In this document: piece by piece, positions 1 through 7,748 of the stretch
Layout: every line of letters begins with the position of its first letter
Numbering within the stretch: the first letter of the stretch is position 1
Source: Alistipes montrealensis
GTDB lineage: Bacteria; Bacteroidota; Bacteroidia; Bacteroidales; Rikenellaceae
NCBI RefSeq assembly: GCF_018362775.1
Contig: NZ_JAGYXY010000003.1
Coordinates: forward strand, 155,980 to 219,979
Length of the DNA stretch: 64,000 nucleotides
Reading direction: 5' to 3'
The notes under the pieces: model-generated
The model's database searches: none
What the model saw: the letters and a program-made list of their open reading frames with translations, nothing else
Told to the model about the DNA's origin: nothing
Program-made: the position numbers and the translations under genes

Positions 1-737
1 GTGAGGTCGTCGGCAATGTGTTTCGAACCGAACAAATACACTCCGTCGACTCCGACCACACCGTAGGGAACGTTGCGGTCGGCATCGCCGTGAAAAAGCA
101 TTATCGGCGCGGGATTGCGTGTCCAGCGCAACTCGCCTTGCATGTCGCAAATAGCTCCGGCAAAAGCGATTACCCCAGCATAGTTAAAGTCCTGCTTGAG
201 TTTCTCGGCCGCCATCGGATGTGCGTTACAAATGCCGTATTCACCCATCAATACCGTGATGGCTCCGGCGCTCGACCCGCACGTCACGATCCGGGCGGGA
301 TCGACATCCGGCATGTGTCCGCAGATGTAGGCCGTAGCGTCGTACAAATCTTCGGTCGCCATCGAAAGCGTCGATTCCAACGCCTGCGTGAAATGGGCTT
401 CATCGAGCAGCCCGGCCGCTTTTGCCCGCTTCATCCCCAGCCGGTAGTCGATCGAGACGACGACAAATCCCCGGCGGGCATAATAGTCGAAGAAGGGCTG
501 GAAACGCCGGTTGTCCCGTGTTCCGGTCATGAACCCGCCGCCGAAAAGGAACACCAGGCAGGGTTTCAACCGGCTGTCGGGCGTGAGGGCAGCATAACGG
601 TCCAGCCGCAGCGTATCGGCGTCGTGCACGGCATATGCGAAGGTGGTCTTTTCGATTTTCCACGGCGCGGCGCCGTCATTCTGCGCCCCGGCCGTAGCCG
701 CCAGGAACAGTGCAACGATCAGAAACAAGCGTCTCAT
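1..737 (-). CDS. Secreted alpha/beta-hydrolase (esterase), C-terminus beyond window edge
   Basis: The gene reads leftward from an ATG at 737 and runs off position 1, so only about 245 N-terminal residues are visible. It starts with a signal peptide (MRRLFLIVALFLAATAGAQ), so the protein should be exported. An oxyanion-type FGGGF loop lies near residue 65, a GSSAG nucleophile elbow (catalytic Ser) near 155, and an HGDADRNVP segment near 220 that normally carries the catalytic Asp of alpha/beta-hydrolases. The catalytic His lies outside the window. The start is 1 bp past the stop of the DUF2461 gene, so it is probably the third gene of the glyA operon. The fold is well supported; the substrate (acetyl or feruloyl ester, or peptide) is unknown. 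Confidence 0.85.
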   Translation of the reverse strand, partial: MRRLFLIVALFLAATAGAQNDGAAPWKIEKTTFAYAVHDADTLRLDRYAALTPDSRLKPCLVFLFGGGFMTGTRDNRRFQPFFDYYARRGFVVVSIDYRLGMKRAKAAGLLDEAHFTQALESTLSMATEDLYDATAYICGHMPDVDPARIVTCGSSAGAITVLMGEYGICNAHPMAAEKLKQDFNYAGVIAFAGAICDMQGELRWTRNPAPIMLFHGDADRNVPYGVVGVDGVYLFGSKHIADDL

Positions 738-738
738 G

Positions 739-1419
739 CTACTTCATCTCTTCGTAGGCGTACTGGATCGCACGGTTCAGAATGGCGATGAACGGCTGCG
801 TGCGGCGGAACTCCTCGACGGTCCGGTCGAGCAGGCCGGGAGCCAGCAGGAACTCCTCGGTGATCGGCTGTTCGATGTAGAAATCCTTCAGCTTCAGCAT
901 CTCGGCATATTCGCTGTCGGCCGGAAACCCGGTCGGAACCCGCTTGAGCTTGTTGTTGTCGCACAACCGGAAGCCTTTGGCCTTTTTGATCGCCGCCTCG
1001 ATTTCCGCACCGTTGTCGAGAACCTCCTCCCGGATCGAACGCAGAACCGTCGGTTCGATGCAGACGGCTCCCGCCGAAAGCAGGTTGCACCACACCAGTG
1101 AGTCGGCACAGGGTTCGATGTGGAAATAGTAGCCCGCATAACCCGATTTCTTGCCCTTCGGAGCGATGTAGGCCCCGATGTAGTTCTTATAGGGCGTCTT
1201 GTCGTTCGAGAAGCGCGTGTCGCGGGCAATGCGGTAGGTGCAGTCCTGCGGACGCAGGCCGCGCACCGTGGGATCGAACGACGCGATGCCCTCGATCAGT
1301 TGCCCGGTGAAATCGGCGAACCGCCCTTTCACCCGGGTCCATTCGGCGCGATTGGCGTCGAACCACTCCCGGGTGTTGTTGTCGTGCAGCCGGCGGAAGA
1401 AATCGATGACCTCTTTCAT
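739..1419 (-). CDS. DUF2461 (TIGR02453) family protein
   Basis: This 226-residue protein matches the DUF2461/TIGR02453 family. Seen in the sequence are the N-terminal FFRRLHDNNTREWF segment and the central RIARDTRFSNDKTPYK block followed by a YYFHIEP motif. There is no signal peptide or membrane segment, so it should be cytosolic. No biochemical role is firmly established for the family and I infer none. It lies between glyA (1 bp gap) and the esterase gene (1 bp gap), a tight arrangement that implies co-transcription from the glyA promoter. Confidence 0.9.
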   Translation of the reverse strand: MKEVIDFFRRLHDNNTREWFDANRAEWTRVKGRFADFTGQLIEGIASFDPTVRGLRPQDCTYRIARDTRFSNDKTPYKNYIGAYIAPKGKKSGYAGYYFHIEPCADSLVWCNLLSAGAVCIEPTVLRSIREEVLDNGAEIEAAIKKAKGFRLCDNNKLKRVPTGFPADSEYAEMLKLKDFYIEQPITEEFLLAPGLLDRTVEEFRRTQPFIAILNRAIQYAYEEMK

Positions 1420-1420
1420 A

Positions 1421-2701
1421 TTACCATGCGAAAAGCGGATAGTCGGCCATCAGGGCGTTCACGTCCTTGCGCACGGCGGCGATATTGGCTTCGTTCTCCG
1501 GATCGTGCAGCACACGGTCGATCAGCCCGACGATGTAGTCCATCTTGTCCTCCTTCAGGCCGCGGGTCGTGATGGCCGGAGTACCGAAGCGAAGTCCCGA
1601 GGTCTGGAACGGCGAACGGCTGTCGAAAGGAACCATGTTCTTGTTGGTGGTGATGTCGGCTGCCACGAGGCACTTCTCGGCCAGCTTACCCGTCAGTTCG
1701 GGGAATTTCGTGCGCAGGTCGACGAGCATCAGGTGGTTGTCCGTACCGCCCGAAACGATCTTGTAACCGCGCTTGACGAAGGCTGCGGCCATGGCGGCGG
1801 CGTTCTTCTGCACCTGCGCCTGGTACTCCTTGTAGGCGGGTTCCAGCGCTTCGCCGAAAGCGACGGCCTTGGCAGCGATGACATGCTCCAGCGGACCGCC
1901 CTGAATACCCGGGAAAACGGCCGAATTGAGAATCTGCGACATCATCTTCACGGCGCCCTTCGGCGTGGTCTGTCCCCAGGGATTTTCGAAGTCCTTACCC
2001 ATCAGGATAATGCCGCCGCGCGGTCCGCGCAGGGTCTTGTGGGTCGTCGAGGTGACGATATGGGCGTATTTAACGGGATTCTCCAGCAGTCCGGCGGCAA
2101 TCAGGCCCGCCGTGTGGGCCATGTCCACGAGCAGCAGAGCGCCTACCTTGTCGGCGATCTCGCGCATGCGTTTGTAGTCCCATTCGCGCGAATAGGCCGA
2201 AGCGCCGCCGACGATCAGTTTGGGCTTGCACTCCAGGGCTTTGCGCTCCATGGCGTCGTAGTCGATCGTACCGGTCGCCTCGTCGAGCTGGTAGCCTACG
2301 GCCTCGAAATATTTACCCGACATGTTGACCGGCGAACCGTGTGAAAGGTGTCCTCCGTGCGACAGGTCGAGGCCCATGAAAGTGTCGCCCGGCTGCATGC
2401 AGGCGAAGAAAACGGCCATGTTGGCCTGCGCGCCCGAGTGGGGCTGCACGTTGGCGTATTCCGCGCCGTAAAGACGGCAGATGCGCTCGATGGCCAGCGT
2501 CTCGACTTTGTCCACGACTTCGCAGCCGCCGTAGTAACGTGCCCCGGGATATCCCTCGGCGTATTTATTGGTCAGTACCGAGCCCATGGCCTCCATCACC
2601 TGCTCGCTGACGAAGTTCTCCGAAGCGATCAGCTCGATGCCATGCATCTGACGGCTGCGCTCGGCGGCAATCAAATCGAAAATCTGGGAATCTCTTTTCA
2701 T
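1421..2701 (-). CDS. glyA: Serine hydroxymethyltransferase
   Basis: GlyA interconverts serine plus tetrahydrofolate with glycine plus 5,10-methylene-tetrahydrofolate, the main source of one-carbon units. The 426-residue length is typical. The PLP-binding lysine is K222 in the [15 protein letters not shown] motif, and the N-terminal [11 protein letters not shown] and YPGARYYGG motifs are intact. The protein is cytosolic and normally a homodimer or tetramer. A -7-like element (TATCTTTA on the minus strand, 2737-2744) sits about 35 bp upstream of the ATG at 2701, divergent from the fabG promoter. The DUF2461 and esterase genes follow within 1 bp each. Confidence 0.98.
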   Translation of the reverse strand: MKRDSQIFDLIAAERSRQMHGIELIASENFVSEQVMEAMGSVLTNKYAEGYPGARYYGGCEVVDKVETLAIERICRLYGAEYANVQPHSGAQANMAVFFACMQPGDTFMGLDLSHGGHLSHGSPVNMSGKYFEAVGYQLDEATGTIDYDAMERKALECKPKLIVGGASAYSREWDYKRMREIADKVGALLLVDMAHTAGLIAAGLLENPVKYAHIVTSTTHKTLRGPRGGIILMGKDFENPWGQTTPKGAVKMMSQILNSAVFPGIQGGPLEHVIAAKAVAFGEALEPAYKEYQAQVQKNAAAMAAAFVKRGYKIVSGGTDNHLMLVDLRTKFPELTGKLAEKCLVAADITTNKNMVPFDSRSPFQTSGLRFGTPAITTRGLKEDKMDYIVGLIDRVLHDPENEANIAAVRKDVNALMADYPLFAW

Positions 2702-2736
2702 TATAGTAAGGGTTTATGAAATGCTTTTATGGCTGG

Positions 2737-2744
2737 TAAAGATA
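2737..2744 (-). promoter_or_regulatory. Probable -7 box of the glyA operon
   Basis: The minus strand reads TATCTTTA, one mismatch from the Bacteroidetes TAnnTTTG -7 element, about 35 bp before the glyA ATG. Confidence 0.5.
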
Positions 2745-2796
2745 AGCAAAAATGCCGAAATTAGAGTACTGCGCAAAGGTTTAAGATATTTTTTGC

Positions 2797-2804
2797 TATC
2801 TTTG
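2797..2804 (+). promoter_or_regulatory. -7 box of fabG
   Basis: TATCTTTG is an exact match to the Bacteroidetes -7 consensus and lies 43 bp before the fabG ATG. It diverges from the glyA promoter 50 bp away. Confidence 0.75.
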
Positions 2805-2847
2805 TGCTGCAAAATTGGTAGATAGTACCTTAAAAAATAGAACCATT

Positions 2848-3594
2848 ATGAAATTACTGGACGGAAAAGTGGCCGTTGTAACCGGCGCCGCACGCGGCAT
2901 CGGCAAGGCCATTGCACTCGAATTTGCCAAAGAAGGCGCCAACGTAGCGTTCACCGACCTCGTGATCGACGAGAACGGCAAGGCTACCGAAGCCGAGATC
3001 GCAGCGCTGGGCGTGAAAGCCAAGGGCTACGCTTCGAACGCCGCCAACTTCGAAGAGACGCACAAGGTCATCGAAGAGATCGTGAAGGATTTCGGTCGCA
3101 TCGACATCCTCGTAAACAATGCCGGAATCACGAAGGACGGCCTGATGATGCGCATGTCGGAGGCCCAGTGGGACGCCGTGCTGACGGTGAACCTCAAGTC
3201 GGCGTTCAACTTCATCCATGCCGTAACGCCCGTCATGGCCAAGCAGAAGAGCGGCTCGATCATCAACATGTCGTCGGTGGTGGGAGTCAGCGGCAACGCC
3301 GGCCAGTGCAACTATTCGGCGTCGAAAGCCGGTATGATCGGCCTCGCGAAGTCGATCGCCAAGGAGATGGGCCCCCGCGGTATCCGCGCCAACGCCATCG
3401 CTCCGGGCTTCATCATGACCGAGATGACCGACAAACTGCCCGACGAGGTGAAGGAAGGCTGGTACAAGCAGATTCCGCTTCGCCGCGGAGGTACGCCGGA
3501 AGACGTTGCCAAGGTGGCGTTGTTCCTCGCTTCGGACCTTTCGTCGTATGTCAGCGGACAGGTTATCCACTGCTGCGGCGCGATGAACTGCTAA
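2848..3594 (+). CDS. fabG: 3-oxoacyl-ACP reductase (SDR family)
   Basis: FabG reduces 3-oxoacyl-ACP to 3-hydroxyacyl-ACP with NADPH in type II fatty-acid synthesis, in the cytosol. The 248-residue protein has the classical short-chain dehydrogenase layout: TGAARGIG nucleotide-binding motif at 12-19, NNAG at 90-93, and a catalytic S143, Y156, K160 set in YSASK. The ATG at 2848 was chosen over upstream TTG codons because it begins the conserved MKLLDGKVAVVTG start and sits downstream of the -7 box. The C-terminus (GQVIHCCGAMNC) is of the FabG type. It is monocistronic, followed by a hairpin terminator. An SDR with another substrate cannot be fully excluded. Confidence 0.93.
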   Translation: MKLLDGKVAVVTGAARGIGKAIALEFAKEGANVAFTDLVIDENGKATEAEIAALGVKAKGYASNAANFEETHKVIEEIVKDFGRIDILVNNAGITKDGLMMRMSEAQWDAVLTVNLKSAFNFIHAVTPVMAKQKSGSIINMSSVVGVSGNAGQCNYSASKAGMIGLAKSIAKEMGPRGIRANAIAPGFIMTEMTDKLPDEVKEGWYKQIPLRRGGTPEDVAKVALFLASDLSSYVSGQVIHCCGAMNC

Positions 3595-3658
3595 AAAACA
3601 ATAGACGGCAAAAGAATCGCAGAGAAGATGCCGTCAGGCATCAGCCGAAAATAAGAGC

Positions 3659-3689
3659 GTCCGCCAAGTTTACTTGGACGGACGTTTTT
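3659..3689 (+). terminator. Rho-independent terminator after fabG
   Basis: A stem formed by GTCCGCCAAGT and ACTTGGACGGAC with a short loop and one bulge is followed by a T-run. A second, weaker hairpin (GACGGCA/TGCCGTC) precedes it at 3604-3635. Confidence 0.8.
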
Positions 3690-3836
3690 ATTTGCAGTCA
3701 GGGAGTTTTTGCAATTCTTTTACTGTTATTGCGCCGCCAGCAGTCACGGGCGGAGGAGCGGAACGAAGCGAAGGTAAATCCCGCCGCAGATAATCCGGAA
3801 CCGCCCGTCGCCCTGTGCAACTTGCATCTTTTTTGC

Positions 3837-3899
3837 TATCTTTGAGGCTGTAACGGCGTCGATTCGCATTTGCACCCGTCAGGCTTTTTACTATCTTTG
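3837..3899 (+). promoter_or_regulatory. Two tandem -7 boxes upstream of the PorV-like gene
   Basis: TATCTTTG occurs at 3837-3844 and again at 3892-3899, each preceded by a similar T-rich stretch ending in C-T-A or G-C-T-A. The second box ends only 5 nt before the ATG at 3905, so a transcript from it would be leaderless or nearly so; the first would give a leader of about 55 nt. Confidence 0.65.
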
Positions 3900-3904
3900 C
3901 AACT

Positions 3905-4780
3905 ATGAAACGATTCGTAACCCTGCTGGCCGCACTGGCCGCGCTCCACACATACGCCCAGGAGGCGACGCTCCCCAGCCCCGACGCCAAGTCGCTGGGC
4001 ATGGGCGGCGTGATGATGACCACCCTTTCCGGCTCGCACGCCATTTACAACAACTCCTCGACGGCCATTTTCTCGAACACGCCGTCGCAGATATCCTCGT
4101 CCTACTACGGGCAGCAGAACTTCGACTACTATGCCGTATCGGGATTTTGCCGCTTCGACAACATCAACCTCGTGCAGGCCGGCTGGCGGCAGTACCTGCG
4201 CGGACACGGAAACAACGACATGGCCGTCGATCTGGGTTATTCGCGCCGCATCGGCGACAAATGGGCCGTCGGACTCGTAGGCCGCTACATGCACCTGAAA
4301 CGTTCGGACGCTACAGCCGACGCATTGGCCGTGGACCTGAGCGCCGCTTACCAACTGCCGCTGGAGAATGTCGGCAGCTATTCGACGCTGCGGGCGGGAG
4401 CCAAACTGGGGAATCTGGGCGGCTATCTGCGCAGCACGGGATATACCCTGCCGATGGATTTCACGGTAGGCGCCGCCCTGGATACGTTTCTTTCCGACGC
4501 CCACGAAATCACGGTCGGAACCGACCTGGGCTACTATTTTTCGCCCGCCGAGGTCCGCGGGTTTCAAATGTCGCTGGGCGCCGAGTACAACCTGATGCAA
4601 CTCGTGCAACTGCGTACGGGCTACCATTACGGCGAACGGCGCGACTATTACCCGAGCTACTGGACCGTCGGCGCGGGTCTGCGCATCCTTCACCTGCGGC
4701 TCGATTTCGCCTACCTCTTCGCCAAAAAACACACACTGCTGCGCAATACGTACAGCATCAGTTTCGGACTCGATTTCTGA
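3905..4780 (+). CDS. PorV/PorQ-type outer-membrane beta-barrel protein
   Basis: The 291-residue protein has a signal peptide (MKRFVTLLAALAALHTYAQ) and a mature start with the SPDAKSLGMGGVMM segment and an NNSS turn typical of PorV/PorQ and FadL-like barrels. The rest alternates polar and aromatic residues as in outer-membrane strands and ends in aromatic-hydrophobic SFGLDF. In Bacteroidetes, PorV and PorQ help export or attach type IX secretion cargo, but similar single-gene paralogs have no assigned role. The neighbours (fabG, phosphatase) do not help, so the exact function is open. Confidence 0.8.
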   Translation: MKRFVTLLAALAALHTYAQEATLPSPDAKSLGMGGVMMTTLSGSHAIYNNSSTAIFSNTPSQISSSYYGQQNFDYYAVSGFCRFDNINLVQAGWRQYLRGHGNNDMAVDLGYSRRIGDKWAVGLVGRYMHLKRSDATADALAVDLSAAYQLPLENVGSYSTLRAGAKLGNLGGYLRSTGYTLPMDFTVGAALDTFLSDAHEITVGTDLGYYFSPAEVRGFQMSLGAEYNLMQLVQLRTGYHYGERRDYYPSYWTVGAGLRILHLRLDFAYLFAKKHTLLRNTYSISFGLDF

Positions 4781-4785
4781 TCCGG

Positions 4786-5265
4786 TTATTTTCGGCAAAG
4801 ACTTTCCAGAATCCCTTCGCAGCCGTCCTCCAGCATGTCGAGCACCAGCTCGAACCCTTCGTGTCCCTCGTAATAGGGGTCGGGAACGTACGTGCGGTCG
4901 GGATGACGGCGGCAGAACTCCGCCATGCGGAATATCTTCCGGGCGGCCTCGCGCGACGGCGCCAGCCGGTTGAGCGACTCGTAATTCATATCATCCATCG
5001 CCACGATCATATCGAAGCGTTCGAAGTCCTCCTCGCGGACCTGCCGGGAACGGTGTGTCAGCGCATAACCGCGGCGTGAGGCTGCACTGCGCATGCGTGA
5101 ATCGGGCAGTTCGCCCCGGTGTCCCCCGTAGGTTCCCGCAGAGTCGATTTCGAAGTTGCCGGCCACTCCTTTTTCCTCCACGATACGGTGCATGATACCG
5201 TCGGCGGCCGGAGAGCGGCAAATATTGCCCAAACAGACGAATAAAATCCTTGTTTTCATATCCAT
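4786..5265 (-). CDS. Low-molecular-weight protein tyrosine phosphatase
   Basis: This family hydrolyses phosphotyrosine (and often controls exopolysaccharide kinases) in the cytosol. The P-loop C11-LGNIC-R17-S18 matches CX5RS, and the acid-loop DPYY begins at D129, as required for catalysis. Length (159 aa) is usual. Two in-frame ATGs exist at 5265 and 5259. The -7 box ends 4 nt before the first, so the first start would be leaderless. It is convergent with the PorV-like gene and divergent from doxX. No cognate tyrosine kinase or capsule gene is in the window. Confidence 0.95.
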   Translation of the reverse strand: MDMKTRILFVCLGNICRSPAADGIMHRIVEEKGVAGNFEIDSAGTYGGHRGELPDSRMRSAASRRGYALTHRSRQVREEDFERFDMIVAMDDMNYESLNRLAPSREAARKIFRMAEFCRRHPDRTYVPDPYYEGHEGFELVLDMLEDGCEGILESLCRK

Positions 5266-5269
5266 AGGG

Positions 5270-5277
5270 CAAAGATA
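5270..5277 (-). promoter_or_regulatory. -7 box of the tyrosine phosphatase gene
   Basis: The minus strand reads TATCTTTG and ends 4 nt before the first possible ATG (5265), 10 nt before the second. Confidence 0.7.
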
Positions 5278-5315
5278 GGAAAAATTCCGGAACGCAAATT
5301 GCAGGATACGGGGGC

Positions 5316-5744
5316 ATGAGAAAAAGAATTTCAGACTGGATCGAACAATACAGGTGCATGGACTGGGCGGTGCTCTACCTGCGGCTGTTCACGGGTGGCA
5401 TGATGTTATTTCACAACATCGGCAAAATACAGAATTACAACGAGATAATCAATTCATATCCATCGTTGCTTTACATCAATTCCGCCGCCGTATTCGTCGT
5501 CGTCACGGTGGTCGAAGTACTTCTTTCGGTACTTATCATTATGGGGCTCTGGGTGCGGATGTCGGCCTTCCTGATGTCGCTGGGCATCCTCCTGGCATTC
5601 GCCTGGGGCGGATTCGGTGCCGGGGAATTGGAATTCACATGGCTCGGGGTCTATGTATTCCTGATCGTTTCGGGCGGCGGGCTCTACGCCTTCGACGCGG
5701 CGCTTACCCCTCCCGACAGAAAAAAACAACGAATCGAACAATAA
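5316..5744 (+). CDS. DoxX family membrane protein
   Basis: The 142-residue protein has four predicted membrane segments (about 18-36, 50-75, 80-97 and 105-125), with LRLFTGGMMLFHNIGKIQNY near the start resembling the DoxX/SURF4 pattern LRlxxGxxfxxhGxxK. The family belongs to the inner membrane and is often linked to thiol or respiratory redox functions, but this member's role is unknown. It is divergent from the phosphatase gene and precedes the thioredoxin-like gene by about 90 bp. That gene has its own promoter. Confidence 0.85.
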   Translation: MRKRISDWIEQYRCMDWAVLYLRLFTGGMMLFHNIGKIQNYNEIINSYPSLLYINSAAVFVVVTVVEVLLSVLIIMGLWVRMSAFLMSLGILLAFAWGGFGAGELEFTWLGVYVFLIVSGGGLYAFDAALTPPDRKKQRIEQ

Positions 5745-5782
5745 TAACCATCCCCTTCGTCTTGATCTTCGAAGAAATATCG

Positions 5783-5790
5783 TACCTTTG
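5783..5790 (+). promoter_or_regulatory. -7 box of the thioredoxin-like gene
   Basis: TACCTTTG matches TAnnTTTG, 42 bp before the ATG at 5833. Confidence 0.65.
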
Positions 5791-5832
5791 CCGCGATTTG
5801 TTTTCATTAGAAACCAACAAAAACAGAACGTA

Positions 5833-6351
5833 ATGAAGATGAAAGTAATCGTGATGCTGGCCGCTTTCGCGCTGACCGCATCGGTTGCAACGGCACAGGA
5901 GCTGCCCCGCAAAGTACAGAATGTCGAAGTGCTCGACCTGGACGGGAATCCGGCCAAGCTGCCCTATTTCGGCGAAAAGAACCTGATGATATTCTATGTG
6001 GATCCCGACCGTCACAAACAGAACGAGGATTTCACGATCGAACTGGAGCAAAACCACCGCGCCGAGAGCGATAACATTTACGGCTTCGGGGTGATGAACC
6101 TCAAGGACGCCCCGATGGTTCCCAACGGCATGGCCCGCAACATGGCCAAGAAGCGCACGGCCAAGAACGGCGCGACGGTGCTGGCCGACCAGGACCGCAT
6201 CCTGAGCACGGCATGGGCGCTGGGCGACTGCAACAACCAATTCGTGCTGATGATCGTATCGAAGGAAGGCGAACTGGTGTTCCTGCGCAAGGGAGTTCTC
6301 TCCGAGGCCGACAAGCAAGCCTTTTACGCAACCATCGACAAGTATAAATAA
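5833..6351 (+). CDS. Exported thioredoxin-fold protein, YtfJ-like
   Basis: The start at 5833 gives a 172-residue protein with a signal peptide (MKMKVIVMLAAFALTASVATAQ). The body (VEVLDLDGNPAKLPYFGEKNLMIFYVDPD, then NGATVLADQDRILSTAW and a late FLRKGVLSEAD) follows the order of thioredoxin-like AhpC/TSA and YtfJ proteins. No CxxC active site is present; the single Cys (GDCNNQ) sits in the C-terminal half. It should be periplasmic. A thiol oxidoreductase function is therefore doubtful, and it may be a redox-inactive fold. Confidence 0.65.
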   Translation: MKMKVIVMLAAFALTASVATAQELPRKVQNVEVLDLDGNPAKLPYFGEKNLMIFYVDPDRHKQNEDFTIELEQNHRAESDNIYGFGVMNLKDAPMVPNGMARNMAKKRTAKNGATVLADQDRILSTAWALGDCNNQFVLMIVSKEGELVFLRKGVLSEADKQAFYATIDKYK

Positions 6352-6444
6352 TATATTCCGGATCGTATCCGGCGTTATCCGGTCCCGTGTGAGAAATCCG
6401 GCGGTCTCCGGCTCACGGTATTGTGCCGTGCCTGCGAGTTTACT

Positions 6445-6475
6445 CCCACCCTAAACCCCTCCCGGAGAGGGGCTT
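6445..6475. repeat. G/C-run intergenic repeat, copy 1
   Basis: The minus strand reads AAGCCCCTCTCCGGGAGGGG followed by TTTAGGGTGGG. It is nearly identical, in opposite orientation, to 39518-39550. It contains an internal palindrome of CCCCTC and GAGGGG arms. Both copies are intergenic. Confidence 0.7.
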
Positions 6476-6536
6476 TACTCACACTGCCGACCTGTAACCG
6501 ACGGATACGAAATACCGGATCATAAACCGATCCCGA

Positions 6537-7733
6537 ATGTTTCGCCACCTCGCCGTCCTGCTTATCATAATCACTGGCCTGCACTTTACGGTGCGCGCCC
6601 AGGATTCCGGCATTCCCACGTCCGACGGCGATACACTCCATTACACCTATACCCCGCTGCCGCAGGAAGCTCCGAAAAAGAAGCCCTTTCTGCGGCGCGT
6701 CGTCGATTATTTCGGAGAGTCGACCACCGACAAGACCTTTGAGAAAAAGATCGACTTCACCTTCGCCGGCGGTCCCAGCTATTCGAAAAACACGAGTTTC
6801 GGCATCGGCCTGCTGGCCGCAGGGCTTTACCGCCTCGACCGTACGGATTCGATTACGTCCCCGTCGGACATCTCGATCTTCGGCAGCGTCTCGGTATCGG
6901 GATTCTATGCGCTGGGCGTCACGGGAAACACGATCTTTTCGCGGAACAAGCGGCGCATAGACTACACGGTGATGTTCTCCTCGGCTCCCCGCAGCCTGTG
7001 GGGCATCGGTTACAACGCCGGGCGCTATAATCCCGAAAGTACCTATTCCGAGAAACACTACCTGGTCGAGGGACGTTACCTGCACGAGTTTCTGCCGCAT
7101 GCCTATATCGGGGGACTGGTAAGTTTCGAGCACACCCGGGGGCTGAAATTCACCCAGCCGGAATACCTCCGCGGGGAGAAACTGAAATACACCGCCACGG
7201 GTGTCGGCGCGATCCTGGAGTACGATTCGCGCGACTTCATCCCCAATCCGTTCCGGGGTATTTACGTGAGTTTCCAGGAGACGCTTTTCCTGAAAGGACT
7301 GGGCAACTGCGACAAGACGCTCTGGCGCACGACCTTCACGGCCGACGCCTACCAGCGGGTTTGGAAAGACGGCGTTCTTGCCGCCGATTTGTATGGCGTA
7401 TTTAACTCTGACGGTACTCCGTGGCCGATGCTCGCCCGTATGGGCGGCAGCCAGCGGATGCGCGGCTACTACCAGGGCCGCTATACCGACAACGATATGA
7501 TAACCGTTCAGGTCGAACTGCGCCAGCGCATCTGGCGGCGGATCGGATGTGCGGTGTGGGGCGGCGCGGGTAACGTTTTTCCCTCGCTGTCGCGCTTCGA
7601 CTGGTCGCAGACGCTTCCGAACTACGGCGTAGGCTTCCGGTGGGAACTGAAAAAACGGGTGAATGTACGCCTCGATTACGGATTCGGCAAGAAAACGAGC
7701 GGATTCCTGCTGAACATCAACGAGGCTTTTTAA
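6537..7733 (+). CDS. Omp85/BamA-TamA-type outer-membrane barrel without POTRA domains
   Basis: The 398-residue protein carries a signal peptide (to about RAQ at residue 22) and a C-terminal surface-antigen barrel. Diagnostic pieces are GVGAILEYDSRDFIPNPFRGIYVSF at about 223-247, GGSQRMRGYYQGRYTDNDM at about 302-320 (the VRGF/Y-type motif of Omp85 barrels), and a VRLDYGFGKK end. POTRA repeats, expected in BamA or TamA, are missing; only about 60 residues precede the barrel. Such short forms are common in Bacteroidetes and of unknown function. It is followed 15 bp later by the phosphoethanolamine transferase gene and may be co-transcribed, suggesting envelope work. Confidence 0.85.
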   Translation: MFRHLAVLLIIITGLHFTVRAQDSGIPTSDGDTLHYTYTPLPQEAPKKKPFLRRVVDYFGESTTDKTFEKKIDFTFAGGPSYSKNTSFGIGLLAAGLYRLDRTDSITSPSDISIFGSVSVSGFYALGVTGNTIFSRNKRRIDYTVMFSSAPRSLWGIGYNAGRYNPESTYSEKHYLVEGRYLHEFLPHAYIGGLVSFEHTRGLKFTQPEYLRGEKLKYTATGVGAILEYDSRDFIPNPFRGIYVSFQETLFLKGLGNCDKTLWRTTFTADAYQRVWKDGVLAADLYGVFNSDGTPWPMLARMGGSQRMRGYYQGRYTDNDMITVQVELRQRIWRRIGCAVWGGAGNVFPSLSRFDWSQTLPNYGVGFRWELKKRVNVRLDYGFGKKTSGFLLNINEAF

Positions 7734-7748
7734 GAACGTACTTGACTT

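Noticed and set aside
2815..2847. Upstream TTG start for fabG.
   Set aside because: It precedes the conserved MKLLDGK start and adds residues that do not fit the family.
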